Shown piece after piece: positions 60,301-62,978 of a stretch of DNA of 64,000 bases. Under the pieces are notes generated by a model, which was given only the letters and a program-made list of their open reading frames with translations, had not been told where the DNA came from and searched no databases. Source of the DNA: Prostheceraeus crozeri (lineage: Eukaryota > Platyhelminthes > Polycladida > Euryleptidae). The stretch is from positions 1-64,000 of the forward strand of contig CAJQUW010011506.1 of assembly GCA_907163375.1 (NCBI GenBank). Direction: 5' to 3'. Made by a program: the position numbers and the translations under genes. Every line of letters begins with the position of its first letter. Within the stretch, counting starts at the first letter, position 1.

Positions 60301-62978
60301 GCTAATCAAAGCAACAACACAAATTAGCGAGTTAAGCAGATTTAACTGGACAATTTGATGTTCAAATCCGAAAAGACATATGCTGGCTACTTCTAATGGT
60401 AAACCGATGAAGAGCGAAAAAGAAATGGTTAGTAATCAAATGAAAACCAAATGGAGCATGGAAATGCATTCTATCGTGATATCAATCAAGGCTATGTAGT
60501 AATGTGTCATTATCGAAGTAAAATTAACTGTTCTCGCATGGTATATTATCACCTTTTTTCTAGTAAATGAATCGAACCATTAGTGCTATTGCTATAGAGC
60601 ATGCACTAGCATCAATTGTGAAAATAAATGAACTATTCTTGCAAGTGAGCATTTCAGTTATTTTCACTATTTTCAATTATTTTCCCACTTTCATAGTGAA
60701 TCTATGAAATAATAGAAATTTATTCTTTTATGTCCTATGAAAGAATAACTAATAACTATGGTACAAGCGCTCTGAATCCACTGCAGATTAACTCTCCCCA
60801 GGGAATTGTGGAATATGCCGCTATTCAATAGATCAAATACATTTGTTTGGTAAGACAAGCAAAATGACTGAATTTTTTTAAAAAAATAGATTTTTGAATT
60901 TTTATTTTTAGCATTAGGCAGATCAATTCAAAACTGACATCAGCATTGTGCAAAACACCTACAAAAATTTGCCTTCCCGCAATAGGCCATTCATCAAATT
61001 TGTGCTGACTTGAGCCCCTCATAATGCTTCAAAAGTGCCATGACACAACAATGGCTGTATAAGAACTACTGTACAACCGTTGCGAAAAGGTAAATATCAA
61101 AATAAATATCATGCCGATCATTTTATGAAGTGTACAATCTTCTGTTTTTGGGTGGAAGTTCATTCGGGATGTCTGAATTTTAAACAGACGGTGGAAATGA
61201 TCTTTGAAACAATATTTTCAATTCAATATTTTTGTCAATTTGATATACTACATATCTGACAATCTAATAAGTAGCAATCCAATAATCTGATAACAATCTG
61301 ATTTCATTCCAATGTAAATTTCCTTTACAAGGCTAAAGGGTATTATAAATTATCTTGCAATACAAGTGTTTGGATAAGATAAAATTGAGTAACTACCGGT
61401 GAAATTCAGATTGTCGATGAAACAATAACATTTAATGCATAACGTGCCAATCAGTAAGCCTATGCTATTCATCGTACAGCAGGTTCATAGCCATGTTTAC
61501 CACCAAGGTTTATGAGATCAATTGAAGTGAAAGTTTGTTGAAGTATACGGAGGATTTGATCAATTTACAAAAGCTGGCATTACAAATCATTCTGGTGTGT
61601 CATCACAAAAAGCATAAATTTGCTATAGGCCTACTTACAATTCCTTGACTTACTATTGATTGCTATCAGTCATCTAACAGCGCTAGAAAATTTTAAAATT
61701 ATAGCTGAGAGCTCATGTTCAATTCGCCTGAACGGATCATATCGATTACATGAATTTCGGATTTTAAATTCGTTGCGAGAATCCTAAATTTCTAATGATC
61801 TAAAAACTTTCCAAAATCTGGTGGCATCTAGACAGATTTTAAATAACAATCGTGTGACTCATGCAAATACCTCAGAAATCTCTGAATGCGAATTTAATTT
61901 TGAAACATTGAAAATGTCTTGATGAGAATAAGCTTATCAATCATAATAATTTTGGAGCATGCGCCTCAGAAAAAATGTGCTACTGAATTTTTTACTCCCG
62001 TCCTGCAGATCATCTTCATCACTCCGGTCAAGATCATTAAAATGCAATGGTCATGCCATTTTAAACACGGCTCAGACCGATTAAATAATGGGCCTCATGC
62101 CGGTGTCTTGTCTGCGAAAGTCAGAATGTGAAATGAAAATCAAATTTGCAATATTGTTAAGTACATGCACATATTATATATACATCGTGTATAGGCTTCC
62201 GTGCTGTATAAATGTTTGGAGCAATTTTTTACAGTTGCTAAGTGCAATGATTGATGTACACATGTACATATCCAAAGACGATCGTACTTTAACTTCTTAT
62301 GATTGCATGTATATTCTGTGACTTTCTGATATCAGTGATTCTCAGTATCGTGAAATATATGGATTTCTATTATATTATATCCTAGTAATGCCGACAGAAA
62401 TCCACATTCAATACAATAACACAAGCAGCTATAACGGATATGGACATTGAAAAACATTACGATGCGTCGTGGACATGCGTTGTCATGACAACGATACCTA
62501 ACCGATGAACTGCTATTTATCTAAAATTTTTCATTAATCCATTTAGGCGCAATGCTCGTTTAAATGAACACATCGACTCGATTTTGGGTCAACGTTGCGT
62601 TGACTCCATAGAGGCAGAACTTAGCAGTCAAAAGAAAGATACGAGTAATGCGATTCTAATTCGATTCCCGACTTCGTGAGACGTTCAAAATGCTAACCAA
62701 TTGCGTTGAATTTTATTTGCTATAATTTTTGAAAATAGCTTTCGTTAAAATGGTTTATTAAGGAAGCAAGAGCGCTTTAAATCATTCCATGACTGGCTGT
62801 GCAGCTTCATGCACTTGATTTTGAGTCGAAATTTGTCCTGTTATCTCGAAATTTACAACACTGAAATCTATCTTACCATTTGCGGCTGGTTAGAATATAT
62901 ATTTGGTTGTGGCCCATTGTAAGCGTATTGATGCTGCATATCAGCAGGAGGATACGGTCCAGGTTTAGCTGCTTCCAT
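6216..62978 (-). CDS. PLAC8-like: PLAC8-like cysteine-rich protein gene, whole span (spliced, two alternative first exons)
   Basis: This is the gene-level entry for the one host gene I can support. Coding segments on the minus strand are 50107-50187 (or 62877-62978), 25077-25179, 8052-8194 and 6216-6323. Their lengths of 81 (or 102), 103, 143 and 108 nt join in frame to 144 (or 151) residues plus TAA. All internal boundaries are GT-AG. The product has a Pro/Gln/Tyr-rich N-terminus, a TTVIVQQP motif, a WSSGMCSCFED motif, then a CCC...C..CQ segment and a C-terminal ICDDCCMATFCGMCTMCQLKR block, which is the PLAC8-domain layout and usual family length. Known relatives include onzin/PLAC8, cornifelin and plant FW2.2/PCR proteins. 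They are small and Cys-rich, often membrane-associated, and linked to cell number or metal handling. The role here is not deducible. The gene spans about 44-57 kb, and all of its introns are filled with transposons. Confidence 0.88.
6324..7461 (-). other. last intron of the PLAC8-like gene, unique part
   Basis: This is intron sequence between the exon at 8052 and the terminal exon. It contains nothing recognisable other than the duplicated unit that begins at 7462. Confidence 0.6.
7462..7958. repeat. direct duplication of about 500 bp, copy 2 (with truncated MITE)
   Basis: This is a near-identical copy of bases 5-500, offset by about 7457. It carries the left part of MITE copy A from about 7695 and breaks off after CGACAACTC, where unrelated sequence leads to PLAC8 exon 8052-8194. 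It lies less than 100 bases from that exon, in the last intron. Confidence 0.9.
8052..8194 (-). CDS. PLAC8-like: PLAC8-like gene, central cysteine-rich exon
   Basis: The 143-nt exon has a TTTGCCTTGCAG acceptor and a GTAAGA donor, entering in phase 1 and leaving in phase 0. It encodes CCCTLFCGICYECQMYMRYN, EACCAALCLHPYSILVLRV and HHRAKQNIQ. The pattern CCxxxFCxxCxxCQ, a hydrophobic Cys-rich stretch, then a basic (R/K) linker ending in Q is the middle of the PLAC8 domain. In relatives the linker reads R.K...YGIQG, which continues into SICDDC. The hydrophobic part (about residues 22-38 of the exon product) could sit in or on a membrane. The start of the ~500-bp duplicated copy (7462-7958) and a half-MITE lie just downstream in the next intron. 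Confidence 0.93.
8195..10832 (-). other. PLAC8-like intron (25-kb to 8-kb exon), 3' part without recognised elements
   Basis: The sequence is AT-rich with short open frames and no domain match. A small inversion-like duplication or an old element could be hidden here, but I see no ends or target duplications. Confidence 0.55.
10833..11057 (+). pseudogene. LINE reverse-transcriptase fragment
   Basis: The 74 translated residues include SSCWKLAVVVPLPK and, further on, RDFRPISATPV. This is the WK.A.V.PLPK ... FRPIS block at the start of the non-LTR reverse-transcriptase domain (CR1/Rex1/jockey-like). It breaks off before the catalytic motifs, so this is a 5'- and 3'-truncated relic. The clade cannot be fixed. 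Confidence 0.75.
11377..11470 (-). repeat. inverted partial copy of the Penelope pLTR
   Basis: Reverse-complemented, this stretch matches the pLTR at about 11519-11613; both carry the CATACTTACTT...ATTTTAATTATACG stretch. A head-to-head terminal repeat next to a direct one is a usual arrangement for Penelope-like elements. Confidence 0.75.
11475..11640 (+). repeat. Penelope-like terminal repeat (pLTR), 5' copy
   Basis: This 166-base sequence recurs at 16155-16320 with only a few mismatches. It carries CGACCGCCGAAACGTTGACAG; a GAAAC followed by GT(T/C)G is the signature of the (often decayed) hammerhead-ribozyme motif known from Penelope pLTRs. A clear CTGATGA box is not present, so ribozyme activity is doubtful. 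Confidence 0.8.
11618..13396 (+). pseudogene. Penelope-like element 1: N-terminal, RT-finger remnant and GIY-YIG endonuclease
   Basis: Three open segments are in different frames. The first (11618-12319) has FLKKCKQFGVIPRGLRVQDK and LTEEESGLLMRGPSYCPF, both typical of the Penelope N-terminal region. Near 12560-12620, KDGPLKGRPIVAAVDTPSRK matches the first RT motif. The 12602-13396 frame then goes straight to the linker and a GIY-YIG domain: CVVYQFSCRKCGDKYIGKTA, RPFYIRYNEH, a CCHH-like Cys/His cluster before it (DCRICNKL...HNCETSC), and an E in VVESRLINKCHPKMNRR. The catalytic RT palm (YxDD region) is missing, so this is an internally deleted copy or a chimera of two elements. The 3' end is followed by a GAAACGTCGG tail. 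Confidence 0.85.
13415..13510 (+). repeat. Penelope 3' tail with GAAACGTCGG motif
   Basis: CTTGAGAAAGGGTCTGGACCC then GAAACGTCGGCTGTG forms a short hairpin (GGGTC/GGACCC) next to GAAAC, the outline of a decayed hammerhead motif known in Penelope elements. It differs from the 11475/16155 repeat, which suggests a second Penelope family. Confidence 0.6.
13544..14473 (+). pseudogene. Tc1/mariner (DD34E) transposase, one stop codon and an internal deletion
   Basis: The N-terminal HTH part includes SLRATSKRQNVPYTNVHRW and the GSGRPRKTSKRRDRLI linker. The catalytic core shows VVWFDEASVRL (first D), WLFMDDNATCHRS (second D) and WPARSPDLNQIENVWSILKR (E). Exactly 34 residues separate the second D from E, the Tc1 DD34E spacing. 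A TAG at 14102-14104 interrupts the frame, and about 26 residues between NGQ and GDPSTW are missing compared with the relic at 56 kb. The right terminal repeat runs to about 14625, where GATGATCCACTTTTTATG inverts the start region of the 17.6- and 55.6-kb copies. The left end appears lost. Confidence 0.93.
14640..16165 (+). pseudogene. Penelope-like element 2: reverse-transcriptase palm, linker and GIY-YIG domain
   Basis: The stretch near 14660-14740 reads AHLKSSYDFKQFLDSESIP in another frame. It is followed by VASLDVDNLYGSIPL (RT motif A), NKGLAMGNNLAPDLAIIYM (motif B region) and WKRCIDDD (decayed YxDD). Next come RFTYEGMNESKLPFLDM and a basic linker, then VYLIKCKICDAEYVGESGRT, the GIY-YIG core. 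A 184-bp MITE (15889-16072) interrupts the end of the frame. Across its 8-bp duplication the reading continues through EIQQRHPLINSF to a TAA at the start of the 3' pLTR. Frameshifts at about 14.74 and 15.1 kb make it non-functional. Confidence 0.88.
15889..16072. mobile_element. 184-bp CACAGAATTAGA MITE (8-bp TSD ACCGCGGC)
   Basis: The TIRs are CACAGAATTAGA at the left and TCTAATTCTGTG at the right. ACCGCGGC is present at 15881-15888 and 16073-16080. It is inserted in the GIY-YIG-coding end of Penelope element 2. A larger relative lies at 16364-17414. The 8-bp duplication suggests a hAT-type origin. Confidence 0.93.
16155..16320 (+). repeat. Penelope-like terminal repeat (pLTR), 3' copy
   Basis: This is a near-identical copy of 11475-11640. 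Element 2 ends its coding frame here. The high similarity suggests that the 11.5-16.3 kb interval was one Penelope insertion, later disrupted by a second Penelope piece and a Tc1 element. Confidence 0.82.
16364..17414. mobile_element. foldback CACAGAATTAGA element (8-bp TSD CCTATGAC)
   Basis: The ends are CACAGAATTAGA and TCTAATTCTGTG, flanked by CCTATGAC at 16356-16363 and 17415-17422. Inside, 16455-16870 and 16985-17410 are inverted copies of each other over about 400 bases; AGTGCAAACTGATTCAAA, for example, recurs inverted. The region 16820-16972 also resembles the right part of the small MITE at 15889. The element could form a large hairpin. No transposase is encoded. Confidence 0.9.
17570..18250 (+). 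mobile_element. Tc1/mariner element, 5' fragment
   Basis: AACTTCAATCGATTCTCCTGC and GTCAAAATGTGAAAATCGCC match the upstream part of the Tc1 relic at 55.6 kb, and the alignment continues to about 18070 with one extra block near 17775-17900. No transposase core follows, so this copy is truncated. The start region (AAAACGGACCACC) matches the terminal repeat seen inverted at about 14600. Confidence 0.8.
18251..19407. other. no gene seen (PLAC8-like intron)
   Basis: No recognisable feature was found between the Tc1 fragment and the hAT element. Confidence 0.55.
19416..22300 (-). mobile_element. full-length hAT element (8-bp TSD ATGATTGT)
   Basis: The ends read CAGTGGCGTAGCAGACC and, inverted, CAGGGGCGTAGCGCC. 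ATGATTGT flanks both sides (19408-19415 and 22301-22308). The 2.9-kb unit contains a hAT transposase pseudogene on the minus strand. The CAGNGGCGTAGC terminus is a common hAT tip. Confidence 0.95.
19657..21654 (-). pseudogene. hAT transposase (ZMYM/DUF4371-like), frameshifted
   Basis: Three segments on the minus strand follow each other: 21654-20608, 20579-19899 and 19950-19657. They show LANFSNHVKRHINSPTHL (part of the TTF-type zinc-finger region), FISIIADDTTDISNTSQMAV (first Asp region), GQSYDGASNMMGKHNSVQ then FVHCYAHKWAL (second Asp/Cys-His region), and CERTFSVLRRIKTYLRSTM (C-terminal hAT dimerisation and catalytic Glu). At least two frame changes, near 20.6 and 19.95 kb, and a missing N-terminal finger make it inactive. 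The 1-kb central frame is still open, so the insertion is moderately recent. Confidence 0.93.
22309..23226. other. no gene seen (PLAC8-like intron)
   Basis: This is AT-rich DNA with no recognised coding or repeat structure. Confidence 0.55.
23235..24129. mobile_element. non-autonomous hAT-like element with TTGGGAT arrays (8-bp TSD AATTTCTA)
   Basis: The TIR is CAGGCTTGCCGTTGG, exactly inverted at the right end, with AATTTCTA at 23227-23234 and 24130-24137. The outer 100 bases at each end are packed with ATTGGGAT or its complement, at least six copies on the left and five on the right. There is no transposase. Its tip resembles that of the element at 44114 (CAGGGTTGCCGTG). Confidence 0.95.
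24138..25076. other. no gene seen (PLAC8-like intron, next to the 25-kb exon)
   Basis: The only structure noted is a GCAAT-rich patch at about 24505-24595, where TTTCAAAGATTG occurs twice. It may be an old element end. Confidence 0.5.
25077..25179 (-). CDS. PLAC8-like: PLAC8-like gene, internal exon (start of the cysteine-rich domain)
   Basis: The 103-nt exon sits between an acceptor with TTTACAG and a GTGAGT donor. It enters in phase 0 and leaves in phase 1. It encodes VGGTTVIVQQPGNVKPP followed by SREWSSGMCSCFEDMES. The REW(S)xGxCxCFxD motif is the hallmark opening of the PLAC8 domain. Splitting a Cys codon (T|GT) at the 3' end restores a CCC triplet with the next exon. It lies between two non-autonomous hAT-like elements but shows no damage. 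Confidence 0.92.
25180..26004 (-). other. PLAC8-like intron upstream of the 25-kb exon, no feature seen
   Basis: No recognisable gene or element was found up to the hAT-like insertion at 26005. Confidence 0.5.
26005..27042. mobile_element. non-autonomous hAT-like element with GGCCGG-rich ends
   Basis: The left end CAGAGATGGGA is inverted at the right as TCCCATCTCTG. GTTTTGCTG occurs directly before it (25996-26004) and at 27043-27051, so the duplication is 8-9 bp with a one-base ambiguity. The ends are rich in CCGGC/GGCCG words, unlike the AT-rich surroundings. A (TTA)n run lies at about 26818-26837. No transposase frame is present. Confidence 0.85.
26818..26837. repeat. (TTA)n microsatellite
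   Basis: A run of about six TTA units follows AAATAAAGA. It may be the tail of a retroposed sequence inside the hAT-like element. Confidence 0.8.
27052..28506. other. no gene seen (PLAC8-like intron)
   Basis: There are no recognisable coding motifs or element ends. Confidence 0.55.
28507..28959. mobile_element. pogo/Tigger-type MITE (TA target site)
   Basis: The left end is TAGTGAAACCTCAGTAATC. The right end inverted is AGTGCAATTAAACTTCG then TTAAACCGGACAC. The AGTGAAACCTC...CCGGACAC pattern is typical of pogo/Tigger termini, and TA flanks both ends. The element is about 450 bp with no coding capacity, and the ends have diverged, so it is old. Confidence 0.7.
29093..29512 (-). pseudogene. 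LINE C-terminal fragment with GTAA-repeat tail
   Basis: On the minus strand the translation includes SISSKLESIDKRAHRIIYG-like text (ESIDKRAHRIIYGNK), then RRHELSISVYKRIETDRNHI and RRSFLPYT. This is the conserved segment after the reverse transcriptase in CR1/Rex1-type LINEs. At the downstream end (plus-strand 29093-29110) there is a GTAA tandem tail, the usual microsatellite end of such LINEs. It is a 5'-truncated copy. Confidence 0.78.
29513..30009. other. no gene seen
   Basis: No feature was recognised between the LINE fragment and the GGGATT-rich repeat. Confidence 0.5.
30010..30990. mobile_element. GGGATT-rich repeat element, copy 1
   Basis: From 30080 the sequence aligns with 41105 onward over more than 550 bases; shared words include TTAATTTGTTCAGGAAGAAT and AGAAAAGTCGGGAT. 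Both copies are strewn with ATCCCGGGATT and GGAATC words at the ends, like a hAT-like element with subterminal repeats. The right end seems to be GGATTGCAACCCCTA. I could not pair target duplications, so the borders are approximate. Confidence 0.75.
30991..31996. other. no gene seen
   Basis: Short open frames only; no recognised motif. Confidence 0.5.
32224..34095 (+). pseudogene. Harbinger-associated MADF/BESS protein gene, frameshifted
   Basis: Exon 1 (32224-32761) starts MTSEEMITLMQFHEHLWYLK then SWKTIADAI, a MADF domain. After a one-base shift in the A-rich stretch near 32375 it reads WNGLRDTRRQIKNKQNK and VRPITWPYYEMMTFLDD in the next frame. It ends at TTTATG|GTAAGT. Exon 2 (from about 33877, after TTGTAG) reads ARAVSASLKKLNPILKAKA then IRIQQVLLEIEES, the BESS motif of such proteins, and ends ESLG-stop at about 34092. 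At least two frameshifts make it inactive. Known role in the family: it brings the nuclease to the element ends and the nucleus. Confidence 0.82.
33012..33643. mobile_element. long-TIR MITE, copy B (8-bp TSD CAATATCC)
   Basis: It has GGTACTTATGGGTTATCT ends and arms of more than 200 bp. CAATATCC lies at 33004-33011 and 33644-33651. It sits inside the intron of the Harbinger MADF gene, so it is younger than the Harbinger insertion. Confidence 0.95.
34368..35595 (-). pseudogene. HARBI1-type DDE nuclease, long open frame with damaged N-terminus
   Basis: The main frame (35441-34368) encodes about 350 residues. It shows FFNYFRM, FWKLWNFPSCVGAIDGKHV (first D, residue ~117), FTFVDTGVPGSCSDSTTF (second D), CVFSGDAGFPL and PLSRMVENAFGVLSAKWRIL (E, ~240), all canonical for Harbinger nucleases. 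Upstream, an ATG at 35595 opens MNSSGNSEFEFHLLISLYL in the right place. A TAA at 35466-35464 and an extra T in a T7 run just after DSEM block continuity. Without these two lesions the frame would be complete, which suggests a fairly young element. Confidence 0.93.
35771..37486. other. no gene seen (PLAC8-like intron)
   Basis: Nothing was recognised here beyond scattered short open frames. Confidence 0.55.
37487..37803. repeat. 83-bp tandem repeat, about four copies, upstream of the pogo transposase
   Basis: CTGAGC(T/C)A starts at 37487, 37570 and 37653, with a weaker copy at 37733, giving an 83-bp period. The first two units are almost identical and the last is eroded. Position just before the pogo start codon suggests it belongs to that element's 5' region. 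Confidence 0.92.
38924..39622. mobile_element. non-autonomous element inserted in the pogo gene (8-bp TSD GGAATGTC)
   Basis: The left end AGTAGCGGATCC pairs with the inverted right end AGGGGCGGATCC. GGAATGTC is at 38916-38923 and 39623-39630, and removing one copy plus the insert restores the pogo reading across the gap. Long C runs (38961-38970 and 39571-39580) lie just inside both ends. It contains a 35-bp minisatellite. Confidence 0.92.
39089..39286. repeat. 35-bp minisatellite, about six units
   Basis: The unit core TCTAGGGCGCCC followed by AGTTACTGTTTCATCC repeats with small changes and ends in CACCCTC. Units carry GGGCGCC, which is unusual in this AT-rich region. It lies inside the element at 38924-39622. 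Confidence 0.9.
40200..41089. other. no gene; one GGGATT-type element tip
   Basis: At about 40855-40900 the sequence CTAATCCCGCGATC and GGGATTTTGAAAACCCTA resembles the tips of the repeat at 30010 and 41090. Nothing else was recognised. Confidence 0.5.
41090..42135. mobile_element. GGGATT-rich repeat element, copy 2
   Basis: This aligns with copy 1 at 30080 onward (TTAATTTGTTCAGGAAGAAT, GGATTTTGGAATCTCAATGT and AGAAAAGTCGGGAT shared). Its right end carries repeated AATCCCGG / CCGGGATT words and finishes TTGGAATCCCTA at about 42131. The copies differ by many substitutions, so the family is not recent. No transposase was found. Confidence 0.75.
42136..44105. other. no gene; possible unpaired GGACGCGGCGCG element tip at about 42828
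   Basis: TTCCATTCACATCGGACGCG at about 42831 resembles the inverted end at about 49155 (GGTCCATTCCCACCGGACGC). The rest is AT-rich DNA without recognisable features. Confidence 0.45.
44114..46366. mobile_element. non-autonomous hAT-like element with CAGGGTTGCCGTG ends
   Basis: The left end CAGGGTTGCCGTGGG matches the inverted right end CAGGGTTGCCGTGAGG. GTCTATTC precedes it and GTATATTC follows (7 of 8). GGGGATTCTG and ATACCCATGG words cluster in the left 110 bases. It holds a 216-bp palindrome at 44993-45208 and no transposase. Confidence 0.8.
44993..45208. repeat. palindromic MITE-like unit, arms of about 55 bp
   Basis: CTTCAAAATGGTCACTCTG then TCACAAAAAGTCACC at the left is repeated inverted at the right, with a perfect arm of about 55 bases up to ATGTAGGCCTTA and a ~105-bp middle. 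It lies within the element at 44114-46366. Confidence 0.9.
46367..47540. other. no gene; one GGGATT-type fragment
   Basis: At about 47340-47415, GATCCCGGGATTGCG and ATCCCAGGATTGAG resemble the ends of the 30010/41090 repeat family. A 20-bp word also occurs near 47190 and, inverted, near 47245 (GATCGTCCAT region), giving a small hairpin. Otherwise nothing was seen. Confidence 0.5.
47541..48876. mobile_element. non-autonomous hAT-like element with TTTTGTCACA arrays
   Basis: The left end is CAGGGGTGAACCGCC and the right end inverted is CAGGGGTGGGCCGATG. CTATGT precedes and follows it. TGTCACA or TTTTGTCACA recurs at least five times in the left 110 bases and at least four times in the right 130. 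A tRNA-type SINE is nested inside. No transposase. Confidence 0.83.
47855..48050 (+). mobile_element. tRNA-derived SINE
   Basis: The head reads GGTGGTCTCCGTGGCACAG then TGCTTGG, an A-box-like TGGCACAGTG, followed at about 40 bases by AGGTCGAGCCCCG, a B-box-like GGTTCGANNCC variant. Then GAGGGAGGGCATCCGGAATA, a body found in RTE-mobilised SINEs, and a GACGTTGAACTATC end. It is not a functional tRNA gene, because the stems are eroded. Confidence 0.75.
48925..49160. mobile_element. GC-rich element end (GGTCCATTCCCACCGG terminus)
   Basis: GCGCGG, CCGCGAGGCGTC and GACGCGGCGCG-type words are dense here, against an AT-rich background. The inverted right border GGTCCATTCCCACCGGACGC resembles a cut-and-paste element tip. 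A partner-like tip lies at about 42831, but I cannot prove that they belong together. Confidence 0.45.
49330..49435. mobile_element. hAT-type terminus with CGATTAATCGG words
   Basis: AATCGGCTAATTAGTCGGC, CCGATTAATCGG and ATCGACCGATTAG repeat within 80 bases and end at CATACACCCC. This is the layout of hAT elements whose tip is GGGGTGTA followed by palindromic CGATTAATCG subterminal words. The other end was not found. Confidence 0.55.
49790..50050. mobile_element. fragment of the long-TIR MITE family
   Basis: It begins TTACTTATTTCCCCCCGCC and carries TTTTCAAATTTGTCTA and GTGAAGTGTAGCGATGTC, an arm of the MITE in copies A-C. It ends near GTGCATTGTTCTCTCC and lacks the second arm. It lies about 60 bases from the downstream PLAC8-like first exon. 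Confidence 0.85.
50107..50187 (-). CDS. PLAC8-like: PLAC8-like gene, downstream first coding exon
   Basis: The exon encodes 27 residues, MVDKPEYAMQPAATPY to GNPQMQQPG, and ends at a GTAAGC donor in phase 0. Joined to the exon at 25179 it reads ...QQPG|VGGTTVIVQQPG..., a typical PLAC8 N-terminus in which a Q/P tail precedes the TTVIVQQP stretch. The ATG has A at -3 and G at +4. No stop codon lies in the few codons just upstream, so the start is chosen on Kozak context and family length. It lies between a MITE fragment (49.8-50.05 kb) and MITE copy C (50.5 kb). Confidence 0.85.
51358..51378. repeat. (GA)n microsatellite
   Basis: This is a short GAGAGA run within the hAT-like element. Confidence 0.8.
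52372..52461. repeat. (GA)n tracts in a duplicated 44-bp unit
   Basis: CTATTATCTACTTCTATGA followed by a GA run occurs twice in tandem, so the microsatellite and its flank were duplicated together. Confidence 0.88.
53478..53504. repeat. (CT)n microsatellite
   Basis: A run of about eleven CT units precedes the right AATTCC array of the hAT-like element. Confidence 0.8.
54159..54230. mobile_element. hAT-type terminus fragment
   Basis: CAGGGATCGGCAACCTGCGA is a very common hAT tip (CAGGGRTCGGCAACCT). The opposite end was not recognised. Confidence 0.5.
54270..54781. mobile_element. old non-autonomous hAT element
   Basis: The right end inverted is CAGGGGTTCCCAACCTGGG, a Charlie-like tip. The left CAATGGCTCCCAATC matches 11 of 15 positions. 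TCCTATGA before and TCGTAGGA after agree at 6 of 8. It is non-coding. Confidence 0.6.
54790..55481. other. no gene seen (between the two PLAC8-like first exons)
   Basis: No recognisable feature was found. Confidence 0.5.
55482..56790 (+). pseudogene. Tc1/mariner element relic
   Basis: Its 5' region matches the copy at 17.57 kb. Coding traces in shifting frames include KVGSGRKRKKSFRVDRMI (linker), GEASVCLRGRDGRLIVWMKS (around the first catalytic D, where D is replaced by G), and ATIWMNGRTELHVQRDSLNS then VNVLQRHILPL. The end (IRQVIELSGEVTKY) is preserved. It has many stops and a large gap before the final catalytic motif, so it is long dead. It is the same family as the transposase at 13.5 kb. 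Confidence 0.82.
56960..57790 (+). pseudogene. LINE reverse-transcriptase relic with readable catalytic motif
   Basis: In broken frames one reads ISIEEVRHAIKATRAEHI, then AGVDGIPSRVLKLPELLE across a frame change, a CRIASIPKKP segment, LQSSFRTGRSAVEQI, and IAYADDMALI, where YADD is the RT active site. The order matches the reverse-transcriptase domain of a non-LTR retrotransposon. Every segment is separated by stops or frame changes, so it is an old relic. Confidence 0.82.
57961..58500. repeat. large palindrome, arms of about 208 bp
   Basis: The left arm 57961-58169 is repeated inverted at 58293-58500, with a 123-base spacer. Identity is high (for example CATTCAAACATGTAAACGAAG appears inverted without change), with somewhat more differences near the outer ends. 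It directly follows the LINE relic. No target duplication was found. Confidence 0.93.
58501..62876 (-). other. first intron of the upstream PLAC8-like isoform, no feature recognised
   Basis: About 4.4 kb has no recognisable coding domain, element end or tandem repeat, apart from a 9-bp perfect hairpin (CAGCCGTGG/CCACGGCTG) near 59230-59256. It is the largest apparently element-poor stretch in the window. Confidence 0.5.
62877..62978 (-). CDS. PLAC8-like: PLAC8-like gene, upstream alternative first coding exon
   Basis: The exon encodes 34 residues starting MEAAKPGPYPPADM and ending YSNQPQM. It is followed directly by a GTAAGA donor in phase 0, which fits the phase-0 acceptor of the exon at 25179. 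The ATG has a favourable context, with A at -3 and G at +4. The Pro/Tyr/Gln-rich composition matches the N-terminal tail of PLAC8 proteins, and its end (NQPQM) resembles the end of the other first exon (GNPQMQQPG). It cannot be spliced into an acceptor just before the 50-kb ATG, because the obvious AG there gives an immediate stop. An alternative promoter is therefore the simplest reading. It could instead be the first exon of a separate paralogue, but I found no further PLAC8 exons between 50.2 and 62.9 kb. Confidence 0.75.

Noticed and set aside
50107..62978. Exon 62877 spliced to an acceptor just before the ATG at 50187
   Set aside because: The nearest AG gives an in-frame stop within three codons, so the two first exons are better read as alternatives.
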